Below are positions 1-8,997 of a stretch of 64,000 bases of DNA, in pieces. The stretch is from Elainella sp. Prado103. GTDB taxonomy: Bacteria > Cyanobacteriota > Cyanobacteriia > Elainellales > Elainellaceae. The DNA lies in contig JALOOM010000022.1 in the NCBI GenBank assembly GCA_025454395.1, positions 20,569 through 84,568 of the forward strand. The letters are read 5' to 3'. How positions within the stretch are numbered: position 1 is the stretch's first letter; each line of letters begins with the position of its first letter. The translations under genes were made by a program, and so were the position numbers. The notes beneath the pieces were generated by a model. It was not told the DNA's origin. It did not search any database and saw only the letters and a list, made by a program, of their open reading frames with translations.

Positions 1-75
1 ATGGATGAACTGCGTGGGCGGCTCGATCGATTAGAGCGACAGGTGCGCGACTTGGAAAACAAGCTCTGGCGTTAG
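1..75 (+). CDS. C-terminal end of a coiled-coil protein (partial)
   Basis: An open frame runs from the first base of the window to a TAG at 73-75 and gives 24 residues rich in heptad-spaced Leu, Arg and Glu, as in a coiled coil. The ATG at base 1 may be internal, so this is probably the tail of a gene that begins outside the window. It precedes the FKBP gene on the same strand by about 130 bp. No family can be assigned from so short a piece. Confidence 0.4.
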   Translation: MDELRGRLDRLERQVRDLENKLWR

Positions 76-206
76 CGGCAGGGAGGATGGACTCGCCTCG
101 AAAACCTGGAGAGGTCAGTAAGCAGACTCCCTCAGGCCGTACACTAGGGGGGAACAGGCGATCGACCTGTTATTTCTGATGATTGAATTTCACAGGAGGT
201 TGAGTT

Positions 207-803
207 GTGCGGGAAATTCTGATCAGCTTCGGTGTCATGATGGTTTGCGTGGTGGTATTGGTCGTAGCCCAATTTACCGGACGTGGACAAGCAGCCGTTG
301 CAGCTCCCCGAACTTTAGTACCAGAAACAGCAGTACCAGAAACAGCAGCTCCACAAGTTGTGACACCGGGCACCGATGCTGCGGCGAGCCCTTCTACTTC
401 ACTGCTGGCTCAAGCCACTCCGACTACGAATCTTATGACTGACAATTCCGCTGAAAACCAGAATATCGTTACGACCCCCTCTGGGTTGAAATATATCGAC
501 ATTGTTGAGGGCACCGGAGAAATGCCACAAACTGGACAAACAGTGACTGTGCATTACACCGGCACGTTGGAAAATGGACGCAAATTTGATAGTTCTCTCG
601 ATCGAGGACAGCCCTTTGAATTTCCGATCGGTCGCGGTCGGGTGATCAAAGGTTGGGATGAAGGACTGAGCACGATGAAAGTCGGTGGTCAGCGCCGCTT
701 AATTATTCCTCCTGAATTAGGCTACGGCTCGCGGGGCGCGGGCGGCGTGATTCCAGGCAATGCTACCCTGATTTTTGAGGTGGAATTGCTGGGAGTGCGC
801 TGA
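207..803 (+). CDS. FKBP-type peptidyl-prolyl cis-trans isomerase, membrane-anchored or exported
   Basis: This 198-residue protein starts at GTG 207, with the ribosome site AGGAGG about eight bases upstream. Residues 1-22 form a hydrophobic signal or anchor. A Pro/Ala/Thr linker with a repeated PETA motif follows. The FKBP domain occupies about residues 90-198 and shows VHYTGTL, GRKFDSS, a VIKGWDEGL loop, LGYG and the C-terminal LIFEVELL strand. FKBPs catalyse prolyl isomerisation and help fold proteins; the N-terminus implies action outside the cytoplasm, in the thylakoid lumen or periplasm. A strong hairpin terminator lies about 85 bp after the stop, so it is likely the last gene of its transcript. 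Confidence 0.93.
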   Translation: MREILISFGVMMVCVVVLVVAQFTGRGQAAVAAPRTLVPETAVPETAAPQVVTPGTDAAASPSTSLLAQATPTTNLMTDNSAENQNIVTTPSGLKYIDIVEGTGEMPQTGQTVTVHYTGTLENGRKFDSSLDRGQPFEFPIGRGRVIKGWDEGLSTMKVGGQRRLIIPPELGYGSRGAGGVIPGNATLIFEVELLGVR

Positions 804-887
804 GGATCGCTGCTCAGTCTGCTCCTTCCATAAATGAGGCAGGCTTTGACCATTTGCTAAGCTTTTGAGACTGGATCATCTAGTCGA

Positions 888-932
888 TCGGTTCATTCAG
901 GCGGAGACCTCGTCTGGGTGAGCCGATTTTTG
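888..932 (+). terminator. Rho-independent terminator of the FKBP gene
   Basis: TCGGTTCA (888-895) pairs with TGAGCCGA (919-926), and inside it CAGGCG (898-903) pairs with CGTCTG (911-916), with two G-U wobbles. A run of five T follows at 927-931. This is a stacked two-stem terminator for the plus strand. Confidence 0.8.
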
Positions 933-1009
933 TTTGGGCTGTTTGACTAAGACTTGCGCCGAAACCTGCGCTGATCCGACTGACCATTAAAAATAATACT
1001 TTATTCTTC

Positions 1010-1102
1010 TTAATAGAATTCACGGGAAAGTAATTCAATTCTGTCCGGAGCAACAGTGAGGCTATTGAAATCTAAGTCAGAACTGGTTTCTGGTGTTCTC
1101 AT
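1010..1102 (-). CDS. Candidate 30-codon small peptide
   Basis: On the minus strand, ATG at 1102 is preceded at about seven bases by AAGGGA, a fair ribosome site. It opens a 30-residue frame, beginning MRTPETSSDLDF and ending LLSREFY, closed by TAA. The peptide is acidic in its first half and ends in aromatic residues. It is divergent from the RTX gene at 1249. I recognise no family, and a frame this short could arise by chance; the ribosome site and sensible codons are the only support. Confidence 0.3.
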   Translation of the reverse strand: MRTPETSSDLDFNSLTVAPDRIELLSREFY

Positions 1103-1248
1103 GTATATCCCTTAAAAATGTGTGATTCGTATCTAGTCATCTCCGCAGGTGATTAGGGTCGTTCTGTCTCATTACTCTTTTGTTGGCTAGAGGGAAATAT
1201 TCAAGTTTGCTAGAACTGGGTATTGACAATAGTGAAGGAGATTCATTT

Positions 1249-2178
1249 ATGGCGAATATTATTGGCACGATCGAGAATGATATTCTGAATGGTGGTGTGT
1301 TCAATGATGTCATTTTTGGGGACGAAGGTGATGATATTATCTCTGACATTGGTGGAAATAATGATGTCAATGGTGCAGAGGGAAACGATCGAATTACAAT
1401 GGGCAGCGAAACCACAGGAAGTGGCAATGATGTCATTAACGGCGGCAGCGGCAATGACATTATTTTTGATTTTGGTGGAAACAACAATATCAGCGGTGGA
1501 GATGGCAACGATCGAATTACTACCTATGGCGGCGTTGATATCATCCGAGGCGGTGTAGGGAACGATGGGATCGCCAGTGGTGGTGGTGATGATACGGTGT
1601 TTGGGGGGAGCGGATCTGATACGATCGATGCTGGCAGTGGCAATGACAAAGTCTACGGTCAAGCAGGGGCTGATTTTGTCAACGGAGAAAGCGGCAGCGA
1701 CTTTCTGTTTGGTGATGCGGGCAACGATCGAGTCATCGGAGGTTCGGGGGATGACTTTCAATCCGGTGGTGCAGGCAATGATACGATCAGAACCCATAGC
1801 GGCCTATTTGCTTCTGGCACGCCGGAGAGGGATGAACTCTACGGGGGGTTAGGGTTAGATACCTTCGATATTCTTTCTAACTATTTGGGCGGCACGATGG
1901 ATCCGCGGGCGACGGTGGATCAATCTTACGCGATCGTGAGAGACTTCAGTTTTGCCGAAGGGGATCGGCTGAATCTGAGTGCTGATCCTGATTCTTACAT
2001 CATTGAACCGGGTGACTTTAATGGCGATGGCGTTTTTAACGATACTTTTGTGATCTTGCCGTTTCAAAAGTTGATCGGGGATAGCATCATTGTTGTGAAT
2101 AACCTGGTTGCTGTGGTGGAAAACACGAATGCAGGTGCTTTGCTGGCTTCAGGGGTAGTGAATGCATTTGCACCATAG
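1249..2178 (+). CDS. RTX (hemolysin-type calcium-binding) repeat protein
   Basis: This 309-residue protein has no N-terminal signal peptide. The chosen start, ATG 1249, has AAGGAG eight bases upstream; an in-frame TTG at 1180 lacks such a site. Residues 1 to about 190 are nonapeptide repeats of the GGxGNDxI type, such as GGSGNDII and GGDGNDRI, which bind Ca2+ in a beta-roll. The last 110 residues are non-repetitive, rich in aromatic and acidic residues, and probably carry the type I secretion signal. Proteins of this class leave the cell through an ABC-HlyD-TolC channel; ABC and HlyD genes lie at 20-25 kb. The role of the exported protein (adhesin, surface layer or enzyme) cannot be told. Confidence 0.88.
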   Translation: MANIIGTIENDILNGGVFNDVIFGDEGDDIISDIGGNNDVNGAEGNDRITMGSETTGSGNDVINGGSGNDIIFDFGGNNNISGGDGNDRITTYGGVDIIRGGVGNDGIASGGGDDTVFGGSGSDTIDAGSGNDKVYGQAGADFVNGESGSDFLFGDAGNDRVIGGSGDDFQSGGAGNDTIRTHSGLFASGTPERDELYGGLGLDTFDILSNYLGGTMDPRATVDQSYAIVRDFSFAEGDRLNLSADPDSYIIEPGDFNGDGVFNDTFVILPFQKLIGDSIIVVNNLVAVVENTNAGALLASGVVNAFAP

Positions 2179-2210
2179 TAGTTGAGTTGAGAATGTAAAG
2201 ATGAATGTCA

Positions 2211-2250
2211 GGGTGAGTCATTAATGTGGTGACTCACCCAATGTAAACTT
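2211..2250 (+). terminator. Hairpin after the RTX gene, terminator-like
   Basis: GGGTGAGTCA (2211-2220) and TGACTCACCC (2230-2239) form a perfect 10-bp stem with a 9-base loop, 32 bp after the RTX stop. The bases that follow are A/T-rich but lack a clean T run, so termination or 3'-end protection are both possible. Confidence 0.55.
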
Positions 2251-2484
2251 TTAGCTGGAGGGCGCTTCTAGGTTGGGAAAAGCGCTAATATAGTAATTGA
2301 AGCTAAACAGCTTCTCGATCAGTTCAAAATCAAATTCATCTTGATAGGAGGTCACCGATTAAGCCTGACGTGAATTTGTTTCTCCAAAGTGCAACAGCAT
2401 CGAAACCATTAGTTGATATTTCCTCTCACTAAGATCAGGGAGCACTGCAACTGATTCTCCTTTCTCTACATTGAAGGTTGATCA
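2251..2484 (-). pseudogene. Decayed reading frame of unknown family
   Basis: On the minus strand, a frame from about 2481 to the TAA at 2251-2253 looks like protein, with pieces such as KGESVAVLPDLSERKYQ and YQDEFDFELIEKLFSFNYY. It is broken by one in-frame TAA at 2359-2361. Upstream, to about 2560, further protein-like pieces such as LKQQQHLTRLAE continue in another frame. This is what a gene with a nonsense mutation and at least one frameshift would look like. I do not recognise the family. Coding by chance cannot be excluded. Confidence 0.35.
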
Positions 2485-2730
2485 GATCACCTCCGATTAA
2501 AATCGTCACATTGAGGAAGTCACTCGGCTAAACGTGTTAGATGCTGTTGTTGTTTTAAAGAAGCGATCGGGTTGGGACAGGTGATTGAAAATCCTAAAAT
2601 TTGGATCGCCCCTGGCTAACCTCTAGATCAAGGTTAACCAGGACAACCGACCTCCTGCTGCGATGAATGAAATAAGCGGTTTCTGAGTCGATCGAGACTA
2701 TGAATCCGCGTCAGTCAAGCAGAAAAATCG
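2485..2730. other. Intergenic stretch before the L,D-transpeptidase 3' end
   Basis: Apart from the possible upstream remnants of the decayed frame (to about 2560), I see no gene, clear promoter or repeat here. A short palindromic GGTTAACC occurs near 2632-2639. Confidence 0.3.
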
Positions 2731-3255
2731 CTAATTCTGGACAACAACAGTGGTTCCAGTCGATGCCCAGTCAAATAGCCATGCTGCACCTTCTAAAGGC
2801 ACATTGATGCAACCACTACTGACCGGTGAGCCAAAATTATCATGCCAGTAAGCTCCGTGGATCGCATAGCTCCCTGAAAAATACATGGTGTATGGCACAT
2901 CTGGAATATCGTAGGTGTCTCCCTGCATTCGGGCAGTACGGTATTTCGTTTCAATTTCATAAACCCCGCTCGGTGTAGACTCATCTGGTCGTCCAGTGGA
3001 AACACTGATTGAAAACACGGGTATATCTCCTTCCCAGGCGACGAGAACTTGATCCGACAAATCAACCTGAATCCACTGGGCACTAGAGTGCCGTAAATTA
3101 TCGATCGATGCTGTAACCCACTCCGATTGGGCTTCTTGGGCTTTCACAGCACCTCCGACCAGCCCAGGGACGGCCCAAAATAATCCTGCGACCAGCCCTA
3201 CGACTGCAAGCCGCATTGGTGGAAATCCCAGAACTGCGTAATTTCTCATCATCAT
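2731..3255 (-). CDS. L,D-transpeptidase (YkuD domain), secreted
   Basis: The 174-residue protein has a signal peptide (hydrophobic residues about 13-38, ending VKAQEAQ). The remainder is one YkuD domain. The active-site region reads IHGAYWHDNFG, then SSGCINV, giving the catalytic His and Cys. L,D-transpeptidases cross-link peptidoglycan or attach proteins to it in the periplasm. Three successive ATG codons occur (3255, 3252, 3249) after the ribosome site AGGAG, and the second or third is the better spaced. No neighbour shares its strand closely, so it appears to be a single-gene unit. Confidence 0.88.
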   Translation of the reverse strand: MMMRNYAVLGFPPMRLAVVGLVAGLFWAVPGLVGGAVKAQEAQSEWVTASIDNLRHSSAQWIQVDLSDQVLVAWEGDIPVFSISVSTGRPDESTPSGVYEIETKYRTARMQGDTYDIPDVPYTMYFSGSYAIHGAYWHDNFGSPVSSGCINVPLEGAAWLFDWASTGTTVVVQN

Positions 3256-3487
3256 GATCTCCTACGGACTTCTCCTACAGTAAAATGCCAGTCTGAGGTC
3301 TTTCAGGCTGGACAAGAATCGAGTTTTATATAATTTTATTTACTCAAATAAAAAATGGCCTAGGCTGGAGAGATTTTTCATCAAATCGGCTGATTTTCCT
3401 AAACTGACTGCCAGCCCTGACGAAGGATCGATTAAACTTTGGGATGCCTGCTTCCTCTTGTACCAGATGCTTTCAGCTCGACCTGTC

Positions 3488-4222
3488 ATGCTTAATTTTC
3501 TTGGCATTGGATCCCAAAAATGTGGCACAACTTGGCTATTTGACAAGCTCAAAATGCATCCCCGCCTCTATTTCCCCGTGGGTAAGGAAGGCAACCATTG
3601 GAACCATCGCTTTTACCTGGATGATCTGCATCGTAACCTTTATCATGCTGCTATGAATGGGCCTGTGGTCGATTTAAGTCAGTATCTTTGTGGTGAGATG
3701 ACACCAGAATACGCGATCATGCCGCTGGAGCAAATCGCTGTGCTCAAACAACATCATCCCGATGTTCAACTATTTTTGATGGTGCGTAATCCGATCGATC
3801 GGGCCTGGTCAGCGATCAAGATGACCTACAAGTATTACAAAATGGATATGGCTGCCCTGACACCCGAAAGAACGATCAAAGGAATCACCACTGGGAAGAC
3901 CGCAGAATTGGGACGATATGATCAAATCCTGCAAAACTGGCTCACCTATTTTAAGCCCGAACAGCTACATATCTTGTTTTTTGATGATCTTGCAACTGGC
4001 TATCGCGACATTTTGCATCATTGCTGTGAGACGATCGGAGTTTCGGCTGACTTCTTCGATCAAATTCCAGATAGACTATTGGCTGATCCATCGATGCAGG
4101 GCGATCGAATGTCTCTATCGCCTGATGTATATGCGGCTTGTGTAGAATTTTATCAACCTGCAATCGAGTTTTTAGCGAATTATACAGGCAGAGATCTAGC
4201 AGTTTGGACAGGATTCAGCTAA
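3488..4222 (+). CDS. Sulfotransferase (PAPS-dependent)
   Basis: The protein is about 244 residues from ATG 3488, or 254 from ATG 3458. It opens with the PAPS 5'-phosphosulfate loop GSQKCGTTWLF, directly after a beta strand. The 3'-phosphate-binding stretch VRNPIDRAWS, with its Arg and Ser, follows at about residue 100. These are the two signatures of sulfotransferases that move sulfate from PAPS to sugars or other hydroxyls. Its stop lies one base from the stop of the opposing methyltransferase gene, so the two converge. Next to a cluster of glycosyltransferases, sulfation of an exported glycan is the likely task; the acceptor is unknown. The gene is AT-richer than most of the window. Confidence 0.85.
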   Translation: MLNFLGIGSQKCGTTWLFDKLKMHPRLYFPVGKEGNHWNHRFYLDDLHRNLYHAAMNGPVVDLSQYLCGEMTPEYAIMPLEQIAVLKQHHPDVQLFLMVRNPIDRAWSAIKMTYKYYKMDMAALTPERTIKGITTGKTAELGRYDQILQNWLTYFKPEQLHILFFDDLATGYRDILHHCCETIGVSADFFDQIPDRLLADPSMQGDRMSLSPDVYAACVEFYQPAIEFLANYTGRDLAVWTGFS

Positions 4223-4223
4223 T

Positions 4224-4892
4224 TTAGTGTCCGCCTCTCACGTAAATCATGTATTGCTTTTCGATGAAATGCAGATAATTGGAGAGCCCGTCTTGAGGAG
4301 GCTGGCTCCCTTTGGTTGCCTCGACAATCCAGACGCTCGGATAACCATTGTGAATTTTATAGCCACCATGACGTTCCATATCGGATAGTTCTGGATGTGT
4401 GCTACTACCATATTCACAGAATTGGATATTGGTGTAACCCAAGTTCTCCAATAAATCGAACAGAAATTCTTTTGAATATAAAAACTGATGCCCCCAGCCA
4501 TGAAAGGCACGATTCATGGCAAAAGTGGATCGAATCCGATTTTGGGGCGTGGAATCTGAAAGATCGAAATGAGTCGAAAGAACCCATTCTAACGCAGGGG
4601 TAGAAAGCCGAATCATTCCTCCTGCTTTAAGACTCTGCCAAGCATTTTGCAAGAAAGAGATAGCACCATCTAACGTTAGATGTTCCAGGAAATGCTCTCC
4701 GTATACAAAGTCTAAATTTTTATATTTCCAAGGTTGCGTGGCATCCAAGGTTTCGTCAATCCCAGGGAATGATCGAATATCGACATTCCACCAGTGAGTC
4801 AGGATATTTTTGGGGCCACAACCAAACTGAACTTTTTTGATGCCTTGATCATGTTCTGGGCTCAACCGCATAAAAATTGTATCTTTCATCAT
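4224..4892 (-). CDS. Class I SAM-dependent methyltransferase
   Basis: This 222-residue protein has an early SAM-binding motif (VQFGCGPKNI at about residue 21), an acidic strand end (NVDIRSF), and FVYGEHFLEHL, typical of class I methyltransferases of the kind found in sugar and capsule clusters. A following motif, LKAGGMIRLSTPAL, fits the usual post-I position. The start ATG 4892 lies 10 bp after the stop of the big glycosyltransferase gene, so both are surely on one transcript. The probable role is methylation of a glycan or lipid built by the neighbours; the substrate cannot be read from sequence. Confidence 0.8.
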   Translation of the reverse strand: MMKDTIFMRLSPEHDQGIKKVQFGCGPKNILTHWWNVDIRSFPGIDETLDATQPWKYKNLDFVYGEHFLEHLTLDGAISFLQNAWQSLKAGGMIRLSTPALEWVLSTHFDLSDSTPQNRIRSTFAMNRAFHGWGHQFLYSKEFLFDLLENLGYTNIQFCEYGSSTHPELSDMERHGGYKIHNGYPSVWIVEATKGSQPPQDGLSNYLHFIEKQYMIYVRGGH

Positions 4893-4902
4893 GCTAATTT
4901 CA

Positions 4903-7900
4903 TTATGTTAATGAGTTGATCTGATTGAATAGAGGAGTTCGTCCCCCATCATTGAGTGCTGCTTCGGCAGATGACTGAAGCTTGAGAGGAGACTGAAACA
5001 TTCGACGGCAACTATCAAAAATAAGATATTTAATTTTTTCTCGTACTACTTTTTGCGAGAATTTAAGAGAATATAGCCTCTGCGCATTTCTCTTCAGTTT
5101 ATCTAACTTATGAGGATCATTTAGCAGCAAACGGCAACATTCTATCAATTTACTCCAATTTTTATAGGGTATTGCTTTACAATAATTTAACAGATCTAAT
5201 TCACGATATGTCGGTGCAGTGTTTACGATCGGAATACAACTGCAAGCAAGGGAATAAATAAATTCAAGCGGAAGTTGAAACCTGCTTTTATCGTCCATTC
5301 CTCCCCAAAGGACGCAGAGATCAATCTCCATAAGTGCCTTAATCGCTTGCTGTTCACTCTTCACTAAAACAATCTTCAAACCGTCTATATCATCAATTTC
5401 CCAACCTGGGCTTTGATCTGATATGCCGAATTCCAATCTTCTTAATACGACAACCTGACATTGCTTGCTATTTAACTTGGCTTTAAAGTTTTGTAATTCA
5501 TCTGCTGTGTAGTTTGTGCTCTCCTCCCAAAAAGCAATCACATAGTCCTTGGTAGAAAATCCCAAACTAACTCTAAAGTCTGTCTGCTTTGAGTCAATGA
5601 TCTGGGATAAAGAGTCAGTAATCGTAGAACCGATAGCAACAGAGTCGAACGTTTCTTTTTCGCTAGCGATCTCCATAAAGTGTGATAATGGCAGTGTTCT
5701 AATTTGATTAAGAATAGATTGAAAATTGAAAAAGTTATTGATAGATAGGCTCTGAAAAAAGGCGCGATCGTAGCTTAAGTCATAATTTAAGTTAGAAAGA
5801 TCTTCTAATTCTCTTAGAAATTTTTGATAGTGCTGATGGAGGATCGAGATGGGTTGATGATGAAAGGAATAAGCTAATCCAGCAGCTATCAAGCAGAGAG
5901 AATTATCAGTAAACAGTAGAGTGACCGTATTACTAATAGCACTCAAAATTTGGTTGAGCTGTCGCTGACATTGTTTTTCTCTAATAATCTGGACTGGCGA
6001 AAGTTCATCGCTGGATAAACCATGAATCCAGTGAATTTTAACATTGGAATAAGTCTGCATTTTGCGCTGAAAATCAAGTGAGCTGACTGCTACGACCTGC
6101 ACATCCAGAACCTTGACCAAACTATCTGCTATTGCTAATACCTTCAGCCAATCCTTCTGATCCTGAGTGGAACATAATAATGAAACTTTTGAGTTACCTG
6201 GCTGCTTCAGTTGGAGTACGGATGACGGCCGATCGATAAAATCGAATATTTTGTCTTGAACAATACTTCTCACATCAACATTGGCAAACAGCTTTGTCAC
6301 CTGATTCCAAGCTACATTGCGCCGATAAAAAACCGTATAGGTTTCTATGACAACTGGATCAAATAAGTAGGTATATCTTAATACTAAATCCCAATCTTGT
6401 AGACGAGGTAGCTCCTCATCAAAACCGCTGAGCCAATCGAACAAACAACGACGATGAACGAAGCTGTTCAAATCGATAAAATTTCGATTTAGTAATTTGT
6501 AATAATCAAATGTGTAGCAAGTTAGTTCTTTTAGCTCAACCTTATTCCTAATTGTCTCTGTATCAACATATCCTGTATAGCAGGACATAGCATGAGGCTT
6601 AGCCTCTAGACTCTGGATACAAATTGAGAGGTGCTGTGGATGCCAGATATTATCAGAATCTAGATATGCTATATATTCACCGCTTGAATACTTCAAGCCA
6701 AAGTTGCGAGCTGATGAGCCATTGGCTTTAGGGAGTTGAAAATAGTGAATTCTTTCATCCTGAAACTGTTCAACAACTGCTTTCGTGTTGTCCGTACTCC
6801 CATCATCACAGATAAAAAGCTTCCAGTTTTTGTGGGTTTGTTCTAAGACACTTTGAATGCTGTCGGCAATTACATAGGCTCGGTTAAAAGTCGGCATGAT
6901 AATACTGACCAGTGGTAATTCTTTCCCACAAGTGCCAGGAATAGAAGCAGAGAGAGAATCTAGCAGTTTCAACTCAGAAGCAACAAATTTAGCTACAAAA
7001 TCAGCATATTTATGGTTTTTTCGAGAAATACGCCATATCCATTCGTAGAAAATAGGAGCTTCATGAAACCCATAATTGCAAATCCCATGCTCTAAGCTAG
7101 ATACATTGGCATGGAAGAAACGGAGTTGTAGGATCTTCGCTTCTTCTCGAACGACTTCAATCGATAGTTTTTCAGGTATGCTGTTTTGAAGATAAACTCC
7201 GTTTGCATCCTGCCAGAGAAGACGATTTAACTTCTGATAACGGATTTCATGCAGCGATCGAAGTTGATCAAAAGCTGCTAGAAATTGCTTCACTCGATGA
7301 TCAAATGTGTGATGCGTTAAAACGATTTGCCTTGCTTCTGCTGCTTTCTGCGAACGAACCGTCTTGTTCTGACTATAAAATAAGATTTTTTCTTTGAGTT
7401 CCTGGGGATTACTATAAGTCTCAATACAATTCGAAAAGATCCGCTCTAACCCAAGCACGGCATCGGTGATCACAAAGGTACCGCAACCGCTAGCATCAAA
7501 TAGTCGATTGGATAAAAAACCCTCTTGACGCATAGTATCCCAATGATCGTTCAAGAGGATCGTGCAATTGCTGTAATAATGACAGAGTTGGTCGTTAGAG
7601 ATATAGTCCCCTTTAATCAGAGATGAGGGCACAAATTTTTCCCAAAGTGGCCCATAGATTGAGAGGTTGATGCCCAGATTAATTGCATCTCGAACGATCG
7701 GCCGATAAACATTACGCGAGCTACCGACAAAAAGAATTTCCGAGGCAGGTACCTCAGGTGTTTCGATCGGATTGAATAGAGTTGCATCAGTACACTGATA
7801 CATACAAGAAACCTGCGTTGTTAGACGCTTAGAGAGTTTCTGGGTATATTCGTAAGATGCTACAAAGACGTGGTCGTATTCATTTAATTCTTCGTCAGCG

Positions 7901-8961
7901 ACTCGATCGGGATGACTAATCAGCCATAGAAAATTAACTTGGTGCTCTTTGGTGATGTATCGATGTCGTCCACGGAGTGCAATTACAATATCATCCTCAA
8001 GCGCAACTGGAGTATTCCAAGTATCTTGACAATCAATTCGGCAATGATGCCCTTGTTGATCAAAAGCGCGTTTGAGGGAATGAGCGTAGTGAAAATCTCC
8101 CCATTGACATCCTTCTCGAAGATTAGGGGCGCAAATTTTGATTGAGATCTTGTAGGGCGGTTTAATTTCTAATTTTTTGCGAATTTGGCTCACTGTTAAA
8201 GCAAGTTGCTCGCGCGCGATCGCATCAATTGAGTAAGCTCGTCCCTCAGAAGCGCCATATCTCAAAAAATGCTCAGTTGCCTGTGCTTCCTGGTATGGGC
8301 TGGTAGAAAATCTCGCCTCCAAGTCGGGATTTAACTGTAAATAGACTTGGTAATTAAAACTTTCCGGCAGCTCTAATCTGTATTTGTTGAGAGCATCTTT
8401 AAGCTTTGCTTCTGAACAATATCGCCCCTCTTGCTGCCCAAAAGCCAGCCAGTGCTCATAGGCTGCCTCAAAGGTCTTAGCATCCTTTAGATCGTCATAA
8501 TATTGAATATAAAACTGCCAGTCAAATGCACTTTGATAAGGGCGATTCTCGTGACGACCATGCTCTAAATAATGCTCAATTGCCTTGATGTCACGGTATT
8601 GGTGCTTGAGGAACCTCTGCTTAATATCTGGATTGAGCTGTAAATAATGTTCTGGATTGAAGTCTTCAGGGAGATCAAGCGCCTTGAAAGATAAATGCTC
8701 CTTCAGCGCAGTATCGTTGGGAAATCTGCCCTCAATTTGCCCAAACACGATCCAATGCTCATAGGCTTCTTCGTAGGTTGCTATATTCACTAAATCTTCG
8801 TAATAGTGAATGTAGAACTGCCAATCAAAGATTTGATCATCTTGCTTAACAGCATATGGCAACGTAACGGTTCCCTTCCCTTTTTGTAAGGCTCGCATCC
8901 GTAGCCGATCAAGAGACTGTTGGTCGGCAAGCTGAGACTGGTTATGAGAACTCGTTTCCAT
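4903..8961 (-). CDS. Three-module glycosyltransferase with N-terminal tandem repeats
   Basis: About 1352 residues. ATG 8961 is preferred to the upstream TTG 8982 because AAAAGG precedes it. Residues about 45-250 hold two copies of a roughly 100-residue repeat, each with a FDWQFYI-YY half and a YLQLNPD half. Residues about 280-600 resemble CgeB/GT4-like transferases (VGSSRNVYRP, then a SNRLFDASGCGTFVITD segment). Residues about 690-920 are a GT2 domain, with VSIIMPTFNRAY, a DDGST nucleotide-binding site and YLDSDN. Residues about 950-1320 are another GT4-like domain ending in a PLEFIYSLACSCIPIV stretch. Three transferase units in one chain could make consecutive linkages. The gene is visibly AT-rich compared with the TPR-GT2 gene beside it, 37 bp away. 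Confidence 0.85.
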   Translation of the reverse strand: METSSHNQSQLADQQSLDRLRMRALQKGKGTVTLPYAVKQDDQIFDWQFYIHYYEDLVNIATYEEAYEHWIVFGQIEGRFPNDTALKEHLSFKALDLPEDFNPEHYLQLNPDIKQRFLKHQYRDIKAIEHYLEHGRHENRPYQSAFDWQFYIQYYDDLKDAKTFEAAYEHWLAFGQQEGRYCSEAKLKDALNKYRLELPESFNYQVYLQLNPDLEARFSTSPYQEAQATEHFLRYGASEGRAYSIDAIAREQLALTVSQIRKKLEIKPPYKISIKICAPNLREGCQWGDFHYAHSLKRAFDQQGHHCRIDCQDTWNTPVALEDDIVIALRGRHRYITKEHQVNFLWLISHPDRVADEELNEYDHVFVASYEYTQKLSKRLTTQVSCMYQCTDATLFNPIETPEVPASEILFVGSSRNVYRPIVRDAINLGINLSIYGPLWEKFVPSSLIKGDYISNDQLCHYYSNCTILLNDHWDTMRQEGFLSNRLFDASGCGTFVITDAVLGLERIFSNCIETYSNPQELKEKILFYSQNKTVRSQKAAEARQIVLTHHTFDHRVKQFLAAFDQLRSLHEIRYQKLNRLLWQDANGVYLQNSIPEKLSIEVVREEAKILQLRFFHANVSSLEHGICNYGFHEAPIFYEWIWRISRKNHKYADFVAKFVASELKLLDSLSASIPGTCGKELPLVSIIMPTFNRAYVIADSIQSVLEQTHKNWKLFICDDGSTDNTKAVVEQFQDERIHYFQLPKANGSSARNFGLKYSSGEYIAYLDSDNIWHPQHLSICIQSLEAKPHAMSCYTGYVDTETIRNKVELKELTCYTFDYYKLLNRNFIDLNSFVHRRCLFDWLSGFDEELPRLQDWDLVLRYTYLFDPVVIETYTVFYRRNVAWNQVTKLFANVDVRSIVQDKIFDFIDRPSSVLQLKQPGNSKVSLLCSTQDQKDWLKVLAIADSLVKVLDVQVVAVSSLDFQRKMQTYSNVKIHWIHGLSSDELSPVQIIREKQCQRQLNQILSAISNTVTLLFTDNSLCLIAAGLAYSFHHQPISILHQHYQKFLRELEDLSNLNYDLSYDRAFFQSLSINNFFNFQSILNQIRTLPLSHFMEIASEKETFDSVAIGSTITDSLSQIIDSKQTDFRVSLGFSTKDYVIAFWEESTNYTADELQNFKAKLNSKQCQVVVLRRLEFGISDQSPGWEIDDIDGLKIVLVKSEQQAIKALMEIDLCVLWGGMDDKSRFQLPLEFIYSLACSCIPIVNTAPTYRELDLLNYCKAIPYKNWSKLIECCRLLLNDPHKLDKLKRNAQRLYSLKFSQKVVREKIKYLIFDSCRRMFQSPLKLQSSAEAALNDGGRTPLFNQINSLT

Positions 8962-8997
8962 GATCACCCTTTTCCACCCCAAATAAAAATAACCGAT

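Noticed and set aside
120..180. Hairpin AACAGG-CCTGTT before the FKBP gene as a terminator
   Set aside because: The stem is only six pairs and lacks a T run.
1243..1797. Minus-strand frame of 184 codons over the RTX gene
   Set aside because: It is the antisense shadow of the Asp/Gly repeat codons; the plus-strand frame has the ribosome site and the RTX pattern.
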